A DNA stretch of 13,957 nt, taken from positions 1 through 13,957 of the forward strand of contig JAILQA010000199.1 of the NCBI GenBank assembly GCA_024699205.1, written 5' to 3'. This stretch comes from Treponema sp. Lineage in GTDB: Bacteria > Spirochaetota > Spirochaetia > Treponematales > Treponemataceae. Every line of letters begins with the position of its first letter. The stretch's first letter is position 1. Below, in pieces: positions 8,556 through 13,957 of this stretch. The position numbers and the translations under genes are program-made. The notes beneath the pieces were generated by a model. The model was not told where the DNA came from. It searched no databases and saw only the letters and a list, made by a program, of their open reading frames with translations.

Positions 8556-8567
8556 TTTTTAACCAAT

Positions 8568-8596
8568 TTGACATTTTCCTGATTATCCTATAGAGT
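8568..8596 (+). promoter_or_regulatory. Promoter of the PTS_EIIC_2 gene
   Basis: A perfect TTGACA at 8568-8573 is followed after 17 bases by TAGAGT (8591-8596, 4 of 6). An alternative -10, TATAGA (8589-8594), has a 15-base spacer. Either predicts a transcript start near 8600-8603 and so a leader of roughly 135 nt before the ATG at 8739. Confidence 0.55.
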
Positions 8597-8601
8597 GTGC
8601 A

Positions 8602-8738
8602 TACATTCATTTAGATGAACACAGATTGAGTCCATAGTGTCCTTCTTTACCGATGATGCCACGGCACACCGCGTATCCCATCTAAAAGCATACACATAAT
8701 TTTTTTTCTCAACAAAATTTTAAAGAGGCATACTTTTT
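8602..8738 (+). ncRNA. Structured 5' leader, candidate cis-regulatory RNA of unrecognised class
   Basis: The leader is long for this compact window and can fold. TTTAGATG (8610-8617) is perfectly complementary to CATCTAAA (8679-8686), an 8-bp helix that closes a 61-nt interior. Inside, GTGT (8637-8640) can pair with ACAC (8666-8669), and CCG (8650-8652) with CGG (8662-8664). The pyrimidine stretch 8642-8649 is left unpaired and is complementary over 8 bp (one G-U) to 8721-8728, which includes the AGAGG ribosome binding site. A run of eight T follows at 8700-8707, but 13 nt beyond the helix, so it is not a clear terminator. I compared it by memory with TPP, FMN, SAM, purine, cobalamin, THF, preQ1, c-di-GMP, fluoride, ZTP and guanidine motifs and saw no match. 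A riboswitch or protein-bound leader is inference. Confidence 0.4.
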
Positions 8739-9878
8739 ATGAACAAGTACGTTAAACGTTATTTTATTGACGCGATGAGCGGAATGGCTCAGGGACTTTT
8801 TGCTTCCCTGTTGATTGGAACTATTATTAAGACTTTGGGACAACAGCTGCTGAGACTTTCGGTTAATCCGGTTTTCCAGTTTTTAGTAAATGCCGGCAAT
8901 TTTGCAACTGATGCCCATGTAGTTGGAGCTGCAATGGCAGTTGGAATTGGATTTGCAATGAAGGTTCCGGCTCTTGTTTTGTTTTCTTTAGTTGCTGTAG
9001 GTTCTGCAGCAAATGTAACAGGCGGAGCTGGCGGTCCTCTTGCTGTTTTGATTATTGCAATTATTGCCGCAGAATTGGGTTGTCTTGTAAGCAAAAAAAC
9101 AAAGGTTGATATTATCGTAACTCCAGCCGTTACAATTTTAGTTGGTGCACTTTTGACTGTTCTGACAGCAAAATACATTGGAATGGCTGCAAGTTCTATT
9201 GGAAAGGTTATCGTTTGGGCAACAAAGCTTCATCCTTTCTGGATGGGAATGCTAGTTTCTGCAATTGTAGGAATTGCCCTTACACTGCCAATTTCTTCTG
9301 CCGCAATCTGTGCAGCCTTTGGTTTGACTGGTCTTGCCGGAGGTGCAGCAGTTGCCGGTTGCTGTGCCCAGATGGTAGGATTTGCAATTCTTTCCTTTAG
9401 AGAAAACAAATGGGGTGGTATTCTTTCTCAGGGATTGGGAACTTCTATGTTGCAGATGCCAAATATCATTAAAAATCCTAAAGTATGGATTCCGCCAACG
9501 CTCGCTTCAATAATTACTGGTCCAATTGCTACATGTCTTTTCAAAATGGAAATGAACGGTGCTGCTGTAAGCTCCGGTATGGGAACCTGCGGTCTGGTTG
9601 GACAGATTGGAGTAATTTCAGGCTGGTTCGAGCCATCTGAAGTAGCAATTGGTCATGGCGCAAGTGCAATAACTCCTGGTGCCTTGGATTGGATAGGATT
9701 GATTTTAGTCTGCTTTATTCTTCCAGGCCTTTTATCCTGGGCATTTGGATTTCTGCTTAGAAAAATCGGCTGGATTAAAGATGGGGATTTGAGTTTGGAT
9801 GTTCAGGAAAAACAGACACCAGCAAAAGTTGAAAGTATCACAACGACTACAACCGAACAGACTGAAAATAAAGAATAA
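8739..9878 (+). CDS. PTS_EIIC_2-family membrane protein (orphan PTS IIC-like)
   Basis: A 379-residue polytopic inner-membrane protein, strongly Gly/Ala-rich, with about nine or ten hydrophobic segments and a short hydrophilic Thr/Glu-rich tail (TTTTTEQTENKE). The start (YFIDAMSGMAQGLFASLLIGTI) and the GGAGGPLAV and MGTCGLVGQIG segments are what I associate with PF13303, proteins annotated as PTS sugar transporter subunit IIC. There is no IIA or IIB domain fused or nearby, so a true phosphotransferase role is unproven; it may be a facilitator or a transporter for a non-sugar solute. AGAGG at 8724-8728 lies 10 bases before the ATG. The gene is monocistronic: it has its own promoter and long leader, and a terminator hairpin begins 5 bases after the stop. 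Confidence 0.8.
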   Translation: MNKYVKRYFIDAMSGMAQGLFASLLIGTIIKTLGQQLLRLSVNPVFQFLVNAGNFATDAHVVGAAMAVGIGFAMKVPALVLFSLVAVGSAANVTGGAGGPLAVLIIAIIAAELGCLVSKKTKVDIIVTPAVTILVGALLTVLTAKYIGMAASSIGKVIVWATKLHPFWMGMLVSAIVGIALTLPISSAAICAAFGLTGLAGGAAVAGCCAQMVGFAILSFRENKWGGILSQGLGTSMLQMPNIIKNPKVWIPPTLASIITGPIATCLFKMEMNGAAVSSGMGTCGLVGQIGVISGWFEPSEVAIGHGASAITPGALDWIGLILVCFILPGLLSWAFGFLLRKIGWIKDGDLSLDVQEKQTPAKVESITTTTTEQTENKE

Positions 9879-9883
9879 ACATT

Positions 9884-9912
9884 GCATTACGGCAGCCTTG
9901 CTGCCGTAATGC
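9884..9912. terminator. Bidirectional terminator hairpin
   Basis: Bases 9884-9896 and 9900-9912 form a perfect 13-bp stem with a 3-base loop (CTT). It sits exactly between two convergent genes, 5 bases after the PTS_EIIC_2 stop and 1 base past the stop of the PgsA-like gene. Neither side has a solid T-run; the minus side continues into a moderately T-rich stretch (TTTATTCTTTATTTT). It probably serves both genes. Confidence 0.75.
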
Positions 9913-9913
9913 C

Positions 9914-10516
9914 CTACTCTGATTTTAAGATTTTACCAAAGTGGATTAAATAATCAATAAATGATGCGTAACTTGCAATAACGCAGATTATAAACAAAAC
10001 AAGACTGATTATTTTTAATGTTCCAAAAAATGAAGGAACCATATCAAGACGGACAAGACTTTCAAGGAAGAGAGCATAAAAGCCAGAAATTACATATCCA
10101 ACGGTCTTAATCTTTCCGCCCTTTCTTGCAGCAATTGCAGTTCCTTTTGAAGCGGCAACCATTCTAAGAAAGTTCTGGGTCATTTCTCTGTAAAGAATAA
10201 GAATAAAAATCACAGGATACAGATAACCGCCATAATTACCGAATGTGAACATAAAGCACAAAAATGTTGCCAGATGAACCATGACATCGGCAAATGGGTC
10301 AAAAAGTTTGCCAAAATCACTTACTTCGTTGTATTTTCGGGCATAATGTCCATCCAGATAATCAGTAAACTCCATAAAAGCCAGGAGTGGAATTGAAATA
10401 AAAACTGAAATTTTTGCAAGTGTAGCATTCTGAAGCCAGATTGGTAAAAAATAAATTAAAAAGAAAACTGGTGACAAAATGATTCGTGTAAATGTAAATC
10501 TGTTTGATAACTTCAT
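9914..10516 (-). CDS. pgsA: CDP-alcohol phosphatidyltransferase (PgsA-like)
   Basis: An integral membrane enzyme that moves a phosphatidyl group from a CDP-linked lipid to an alcohol. The catalytic metal-binding motif is complete: D52, D55, G56, A59, R60, G69, D73, D77, matching DxxDGxxARx8Gx3Dx3D. The N-terminus (NRFTFTRIILSPVFF) is typical of phosphatidylglycerophosphate synthase, and 200 residues is the normal size, so PgsA is the likely role. Other head-group alcohols cannot be excluded, because spirochaetes carry several members of this family. About five further hydrophobic segments follow. The ATG has only a weak ribosome binding site (AGGGA, 14 bases upstream). The gene lies 92 bases downstream of the kinase-like gene on the same strand, with a possible promoter of its own in the gap. 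Confidence 0.85.
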   Translation of the reverse strand: MKLSNRFTFTRIILSPVFFLIYFLPIWLQNATLAKISVFISIPLLAFMEFTDYLDGHYARKYNEVSDFGKLFDPFADVMVHLATFLCFMFTFGNYGGYLYPVIFILILYREMTQNFLRMVAASKGTAIAARKGGKIKTVGYVISGFYALFLESLVRLDMVPSFFGTLKIISLVLFIICVIASYASFIDYLIHFGKILKSE

Positions 10517-10526
10517 AATGTAATTA

Positions 10527-10555
10527 AGTATCCCTAATTAAATAAGAAAAGTCAA
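10527..10555 (-). promoter_or_regulatory. Possible promoter of the PgsA-like gene
   Basis: On the minus strand TTGACT (10550-10555) and GATACT (10527-10532, 4 of 6) are 17 bases apart. Transcription would begin near 10520, only about 4 bases before the ATG at 10516, giving a nearly leaderless message. That would agree with the poor ribosome binding site, but the -10 match is weak and read-through from the upstream gene is equally possible. Confidence 0.3.
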
Positions 10556-10608
10556 GAATGTTCACCACATAAACAAATCAACCAGAAAGTGAATGCAGAA
10601 AGACAAAA

Positions 10609-11427
10609 CTAATAAGTCTTATAATTATGCACAATACTTACAGAAGAAACAGCGTTGTAACCCGGCATTTCGTTTTTGATTATCCGAAGAGCCTGCTCAA
10701 CTATGGCTTCTGAAGTAGAAACTCCATACAAAACAACCGTATTGTCTTCAATGTTGGCGTGCAGGAACTCAATTTTGATTTTATGTTCAAAAATGAGTTT
10801 GTTCACTACAGTTTGAGCCTGAAGCATAAGTTTAACTTTTTCGGAACAGAGCTTTTCTTTTTCTGCTGAAAAAACTGTTTGTGCATATCGGGCTATAATG
10901 TCGGCTGTGTTTTCTACAGAAACTTTTCCGGTGTTTATAACCAGGTCAAAATTGATTGGATTATCAACGTCGATATTATAAAAGTTTTTGTGGAAGCCGT
11001 TTCTGTTTTCATCGCTCTTTGTGATACGCTGACGGGCCTGCTTTTCGTTCCAGCCAAACTCTTTTTCCAAACGGTCAAGGCGGGACTTTTCATCGGCAAC
11101 CAGCCTTACAGAAATATGATTTGGTACATTTGCAAACAGGGCAAAAGCACCACGTCCAATTATTACAACGTTATTTTTTTGTGCTGCTTCTAGTAAAGCG
11201 TACTGGGTTAGATTAAAATATTCATCACGGTCTTTTACAAGAGAAGCAAAGAAACCTGGTTTTCTTTCGTCATATTTTGGAAGCTTATCCTCCGGGAAAC
11301 CAAGTTCCAGAATGCGTTTTTCGATGTCCATGCGTTTAATAAAATCATAATTTAATTTTTTTGCAAGTTCAGCTCCAACTTCATCGCCAAATGCTGCAAC
11401 CTGTCGTGCTAAAGTAATAATTGCCAT
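10609..11427 (-). CDS. Cytidylate-kinase-like protein with C-terminal BON-like domain
   Basis: A soluble 272-residue protein. Residues 1-190 follow the pattern of the cytidylate kinase-like family (PF13189 type): a starting ITLARQ strand, NVVIIGRGAFAL at 86-97, a VRLVADEKSRLDRL segment at 107-120, and FDLVINTGKVSVENTADII at 160-178. The nucleotide-binding loop at 9-18 reads RQVAAFGDEV where relatives usually have RQ-GSGGRE, so it has lost glycines, and phosphate binding or kinase activity is doubtful. Residues about 205-270 (VVLYGVSTSEAIVEQALRII, then MPGYNAVSSVSIVH) resemble a BON domain, a small module often linked to membranes or ligand sensing. The ribosome binding site AAGGTGAG lies 4 bases before the ATG. 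Its position upstream of the PgsA-like gene hints at a link to CDP-lipid or envelope metabolism, which is inference only. Confidence 0.75.
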   Translation of the reverse strand: MAIITLARQVAAFGDEVGAELAKKLNYDFIKRMDIEKRILELGFPEDKLPKYDERKPGFFASLVKDRDEYFNLTQYALLEAAQKNNVVIIGRGAFALFANVPNHISVRLVADEKSRLDRLEKEFGWNEKQARQRITKSDENRNGFHKNFYNIDVDNPINFDLVINTGKVSVENTADIIARYAQTVFSAEKEKLCSEKVKLMLQAQTVVNKLIFEHKIKIEFLHANIEDNTVVLYGVSTSEAIVEQALRIIKNEMPGYNAVSSVSIVHNYKTY

Positions 11428-11442
11428 ACGCTCACCTTCCTT

Positions 11443-11459
11443 GGGATTTGAATCATCCC
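11443..11459 (-). promoter_or_regulatory. Small hairpin upstream of the kinase-like gene
   Basis: GGGAT and ATCCC form a 5-bp stem with a 7-base loop, ending a few bases before the ribosome binding site of the gene starting at 11427. It may influence translation start or message stability. It is short, and nothing else supports it. Confidence 0.25.
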
Positions 11460-11500
11460 GCTCTCATATTGCTCATCTTAAACAAAGTTACTTAATTCAC

Positions 11501-11513
11501 TATAATTTATAAT
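11501..11513 (+). promoter_or_regulatory. Possible -10 boxes for the Nudix gene
   Basis: Two TATAAT hexamers lie 7 bases apart at 11501-11506 and 11508-11513, 40-50 bases before the Nudix start. The best -35 for the first is only TTAAAC (11478-11483, 3 of 6, 17-base spacer). The region also reads TATAGT on the other strand, so it may serve the divergent kinase-like gene as well. Confidence 0.35.
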
Positions 11514-11552
11514 AAATCCATAATTTAAATATGTCAAAAAAAAGGAATATAA

Positions 11553-12122
11553 ATGAAAGATTATTTTACAAGCGACGATGAAAAATTAAAGTGGTCTACG
11601 CAAAAAACGGAAGTCCTGCTCAAAACTGTAGTTTTTGATGTAACAAAGCAGACAAACACTGCAAAATCAGGGCTGACCGGCGATTATATTATTATGAATG
11701 CCCGAGACTGGGTAATTGTAATTCCGGAAAAAGATAATAATTTTTTGATGGTTAAACAGTGGCGGCATGGTGAAAAGGCTTTGAGCGTTGAGTTCCCCGG
11801 TGGTGTTATTGATGAAGGCGAAAAAGCGGAAGTTGCAGCCCGTCGTGAACTTGAAGAAGAAACAGGCTATAAGGCTGGAAAACTAACAAAGCTTGGCTGT
11901 GTAAACCCAAATCCTGCGCTTTTTTCTAATCATGTGCACATTTTTTTAGCTGAGGATTTGACGGCAACTGGTGAACAGCATCTGGATGAGGATGAATATA
12001 TAAATTATATGGAAATCCCAAGTGAAGAAGTGATTGATGGCATGGGAACAAAAGAGTTTCCACACGCCTTGATGGGAACTGCTCTGGCTCTTTATTTAAA
12101 AGATAAATATAAGCGCTGTTAA
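11553..12122 (+). CDS. Nudix hydrolase, ADP-ribose pyrophosphatase type
   Basis: A cytosolic 189-residue enzyme predicted to split a nucleoside diphosphate linked to another group, most likely ADP-ribose to AMP and ribose 5-phosphate. The Nudix box is perfect at 84-106: G84, E90, R98, E99, L100, E102, E103, G105, following Gx5Ex7REUxEExGU, with the metal-binding glutamates in place. An upstream VKQWRHG segment (67-73) corresponds to the QYR motif usual in ADP-ribose pyrophosphatases, and the N-terminal half forms the dimerisation region of that subfamily. AAGGA at 11542-11546 lies 6 bases before the ATG. It is a single-gene unit, divergent from the kinase-like gene. Substrate choice within the Nudix family cannot be fixed by motif alone. 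Confidence 0.9.
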   Translation: MKDYFTSDDEKLKWSTQKTEVLLKTVVFDVTKQTNTAKSGLTGDYIIMNARDWVIVIPEKDNNFLMVKQWRHGEKALSVEFPGGVIDEGEKAEVAARRELEEETGYKAGKLTKLGCVNPNPALFSNHVHIFLAEDLTATGEQHLDEDEYINYMEIPSEEVIDGMGTKEFPHALMGTALALYLKDKYKRC

Positions 12123-12168
12123 AAAAATAATTCCCGTGCTATGCAAGGCAACTTACAAAACACGGGAA
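12121..12168 (-). terminator. Terminator of the tmpA-tmpB operon
   Basis: TTCCCGTG (12131-12138) pairs with CACGGGAA (12161-12168), an 8-bp stem around a 22-base loop. On the minus strand the stem is followed at once by TTATTTTTTT (12130-12121), so it ends transcription coming from the right. On the plus strand it also lies just after the Nudix stop, but lacks a T-run there. Confidence 0.7.
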
Positions 12169-12209
12169 AAATCTACACGATTATCCTATTTTAGGCATCG
12201 TATTTATTT

Positions 12210-12911
12210 TTATTTGTCTTCCTTAGAGAAAGTATCGTATTTAACTTTTGGATCATAAGTTCCTGTACGATATTCACCGTTTATGCTTGGAATCTTCATC
12301 TTCATACCAGGTTCAATCAAATTAGGATTTGAAGGTTCTGGTAAGTCAGATTTGTTAGCCTGATAGAGATTTTCCCAAAGCCAAGGATTGTTGTAAACAT
12401 AAGGACGAGCAGCAATATTCCAGAAACAGTCTTTTGATTCTGCCCAAGGACGTACAATGTAATATTCTGGTAAAGGAGTCTTTTCTGTAACACCGTCAAG
12501 AGATTCGAGAACCAGTTTTGCATATTCTGTTGCTTTTTCGTAATCTTCTTTGGCAAAAGCAACTTCGGCATTCTGTAAGTTTTCTACAGCAGCTGTGTAA
12601 GCCATAGGGAAAGAAACAGATGCATTGATTTTATCAGCCCAGGCAATCTTATTTTTTGCAAGAGTGATGCTATCCTCAGCAGTTTTTCTGCTCATTGCCA
12701 TTTCAATATAAGCACGGGAATATTCAGCATTTTCTTCTGCAAGATTTGAATACTTAACAGCATCATCATACTGACCGGCATCCAGAGCAATCTGTGCTTT
12801 GCGTGTGTACTCATCGGCCATCTTCTGGTAGAGATTGTTTTTGTAGCTGATTGCAAAAATTGAAGCAGCCATAAGAGAAACTAATAATACAGAAAACAGT
12901 TTTTTCATCAT
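12210..12911 (-). CDS. tmpB: TmpB-like exported protein with C-terminal LysM domain
   Basis: A secreted 233-residue protein. A signal peptide covers 1-20 (MMKK, hydrophobic core, SIFA before the likely cut). Residues about 25-140 are helical with two TPR-like repeats (AQIALDAGQYDDAVKYSNLA and AEVAFAKEDYEKATEYAKLV). A LysM-type peptidoglycan-binding domain follows at 150-208, from YYIVRPWAESKDCFWNIA to LIEPGMKMKIP. The layout and the gene order behind a proline-rich lipoprotein match my memory of treponemal membrane protein B; this was not checked by alignment. The AGGAG site, 7 bases before ATG 12911, lies inside the preceding gene, and the ATGA overlap (12908-12911) suggests coupled translation. 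The likely role is holding an envelope complex to the peptidoglycan in the periplasm. Confidence 0.8.
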   Translation of the reverse strand: MMKKLFSVLLVSLMAASIFAISYKNNLYQKMADEYTRKAQIALDAGQYDDAVKYSNLAEENAEYSRAYIEMAMSRKTAEDSITLAKNKIAWADKINASVSFPMAYTAAVENLQNAEVAFAKEDYEKATEYAKLVLESLDGVTEKTPLPEYYIVRPWAESKDCFWNIAARPYVYNNPWLWENLYQANKSDLPEPSNPNLIEPGMKMKIPSINGEYRTGTYDPKVKYDTFSKEDK

Positions 12912-13939
12912 TTTGCATCTCCTGTTATTGCTTTAAGAAGCTTTTTTGTTGGATCTTCGATGTCTTCAGGTAATTCTACTTCGGCATCTTCAGGATCATC
13001 ATAATCATCATCTTCGAGAAGAACTGTATCTTCATCTTCGATACCATCTATCTTTTCTCTTAACGGAACTTCACGGTCAGCCTGTTCGGCAAAATCAGCT
13101 GTTTCTTCAACCTTGCGTTTTGCTTCTTCAATGGCTTTAAGAACTGCAGCACGTTTGTCTGCAATATCATTATAAAGTTCATTAAAGATTTCTTTTGAAG
13201 ATTCATAGCTTTCGTAGGCTTTTTCAAAACTCTGCATTGAATACAATGAATCACCTTTTTTAAAGTATTCAACACCTTCATCATATTTTGCTTTTTGAGC
13301 TACGGCTGCTTTTACGCTGTCTGCATTTTTCTTTGCAACAAAGGCATCTGTTCTTTCGTCTTTTGCTATTTTTTTATAAATAACAATCAAAACAGAATTA
13401 TAACTTGCAGAAGCTTTTGTAGCCTTGTCTAACTGAGCCTTTCCTGTTGAATTAGGATCTTCAACAAGTTCTTCGTATTCTTCAAGAGCTTTTTCGCCTT
13501 CATCATATACTGACTGAGCAAGTGAGAACATTTCTGTATCATCGATTATTTCTTTTGCTTTTAAAGCATCAATGTAGGCTGAAAGGGCTGCATATCTGTT
13601 TGCTAAATCCAAACTTTCTGCAGAAACATCTTCGCCATTATCTGATTTTGCCTTGATTTTTTCGTAGAGGGCATCAATTGCAGCTAATTCATCAGGGGCA
13701 TATTCATCGGCTTCATTTTCCAATGCCTTTTTTCTTGCATCGTCAATTCCTTTTAATGCAAGGGTATTATCTGCTTTTTTTACTTCTTCCACTATTTTTT
13801 CTGGAGCTGGTGGAGCAGGAGGTTCTTCAATCTTTGGAGGCTCTGGAGCAGGTGCAGGAGCTGGTGCTGGCTTAGATCCGCAGGACACGAAGAATAAAAT
13901 CAACAAAAGGGAAAAACCGCTTAATGCAATTTTTTTCAT
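12908..13939 (-). CDS. tmpA: TmpA-like lipoprotein, proline-rich start and acidic tail
   Basis: A 343-residue predicted lipoprotein. The signal peptide ends in FFVSC with the lipidated Cys at 20, a relaxed lipobox of the kind spirochaetes use. A Pro/Ala/Glu-rich linker (an alternating PAPAPAPAP stretch, then PPKIEEPPAPPAPE) follows at 23-50, then a long Lys/Glu/Ala-rich helical body with TPR-like units (YFKKGDSLYSMQSFEKAYESYE). After VEETADFAEQADREVPL comes a very acidic C-terminal region with many Asp/Glu, before the end at ITGDAK. The AEQADREVPL segment and the tight coupling to a LysM partner are why I relate it to treponemal membrane protein A, from memory and without alignment. GAGAGGA lies about 6 bases before the ATG. 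The promoter is outside the window. The proteins probably act together at the inner side of the envelope. Confidence 0.75.
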   Translation of the reverse strand: MKKIALSGFSLLLILFFVSCGSKPAPAPAPAPEPPKIEEPPAPPAPEKIVEEVKKADNTLALKGIDDARKKALENEADEYAPDELAAIDALYEKIKAKSDNGEDVSAESLDLANRYAALSAYIDALKAKEIIDDTEMFSLAQSVYDEGEKALEEYEELVEDPNSTGKAQLDKATKASASYNSVLIVIYKKIAKDERTDAFVAKKNADSVKAAVAQKAKYDEGVEYFKKGDSLYSMQSFEKAYESYESSKEIFNELYNDIADKRAAVLKAIEEAKRKVEETADFAEQADREVPLREKIDGIEDEDTVLLEDDDYDDPEDAEVELPEDIEDPTKKLLKAITGDAK

Positions 13940-13957
13940 AACAATCCTCTCTTATTA

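Noticed and set aside
8653..8685. Ten-codon reading frame inside the leader (MMPRHTAYPI) as a leader peptide
   Set aside because: There is no ribosome binding site before it, and it overlaps the 3' arm of the long-range helix; a 10-codon frame is expected by chance.
8599..8694. GCATACA direct repeat (8599-8605 and 8688-8694) as operator copies
   Set aside because: Only 7 bases, one copy at the predicted transcript start and one in the leader, with no symmetry; likely chance.
8688..8707. Run of eight T in the leader as an intrinsic terminator
   Set aside because: No strong stem ends directly before it; the helix ends 13 nt earlier, and the intervening bases have no good partner within the predicted transcript.
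11531..11581. Sixteen-codon frame starting just before the Nudix gene
   Set aside because: It contains the Nudix ribosome binding site in another frame and has none of its own.
13840..13875. Proline/alanine codon repeat in the lipoprotein as a phase-variation tract
   Set aside because: The repeat units are imperfect at the DNA level and in multiples of three, so slippage would not switch the frame; it reads as an ordinary flexible linker.

Overview
The window looks like a chromosomal segment of a low-G+C host-associated spirochaete, most likely a Treponema (gut, rumen or oral type). The main pointers are a lipoprotein/LysM gene pair at the right end whose architecture, order and ATGA overlap match what I remember of treponemal TmpA-TmpB, a large methyl-accepting chemotaxis protein, and short A/T-rich intergenic regions with AGGAG-type ribosome binding sites. 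I see no rRNA, tRNA, transposase, CRISPR array or prophage gene.

Layout, left to right. (1) 3-74 is the tail of an unidentified gene. (2) 181-3017, plus strand: a chemoreceptor with a periplasmic sensor, followed 20 bases later by a small secreted Trp-rich beta-sandwich protein that resembles a carbohydrate-binding module. (3) 3023-8451, minus strand: a five-gene operon, ABC ATPase (GldA-like), ABC-2 permease (GldF-like), GldG-like auxiliary protein, DUF4340 membrane-anchored protein, and peptidyl-tRNA hydrolase, joined by ATGA overlaps or gaps under 20 bases. (4) 8452-8738: a divergent intergenic region with a strong promoter for the ABC operon, a second promoter facing right, and a roughly 135-nt leader with a long-range 8-bp helix and a possible Shine-Dalgarno-masking pairing. 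(5) 8739-9878, plus: an orphan PTS_EIIC_2-type membrane protein, closed by a 13-bp terminator hairpin shared with the convergent gene. (6) 9914-11427, minus: a CDP-alcohol phosphatidyltransferase (PgsA-like) preceded by a cytidylate-kinase-like protein carrying a C-terminal BON-like domain. (7) 11553-12122, plus: a Nudix hydrolase of the ADP-ribose pyrophosphatase type. (8) 12210-13939, minus: the TmpA-like lipoprotein and TmpB-like LysM protein, closed by a terminator hairpin.

Most of the window is envelope and signalling business: chemoreception, an ABC system with two membrane-anchored periplasmic partners, phospholipid head-group transfer, and a lipoprotein plus peptidoglycan-binding pair. 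The signal I would follow first is the structured leader in front of the PTS_EIIC_2 gene. I could not match it to any riboswitch class I know. Identifications rest on reading motifs by eye; no database search was run.
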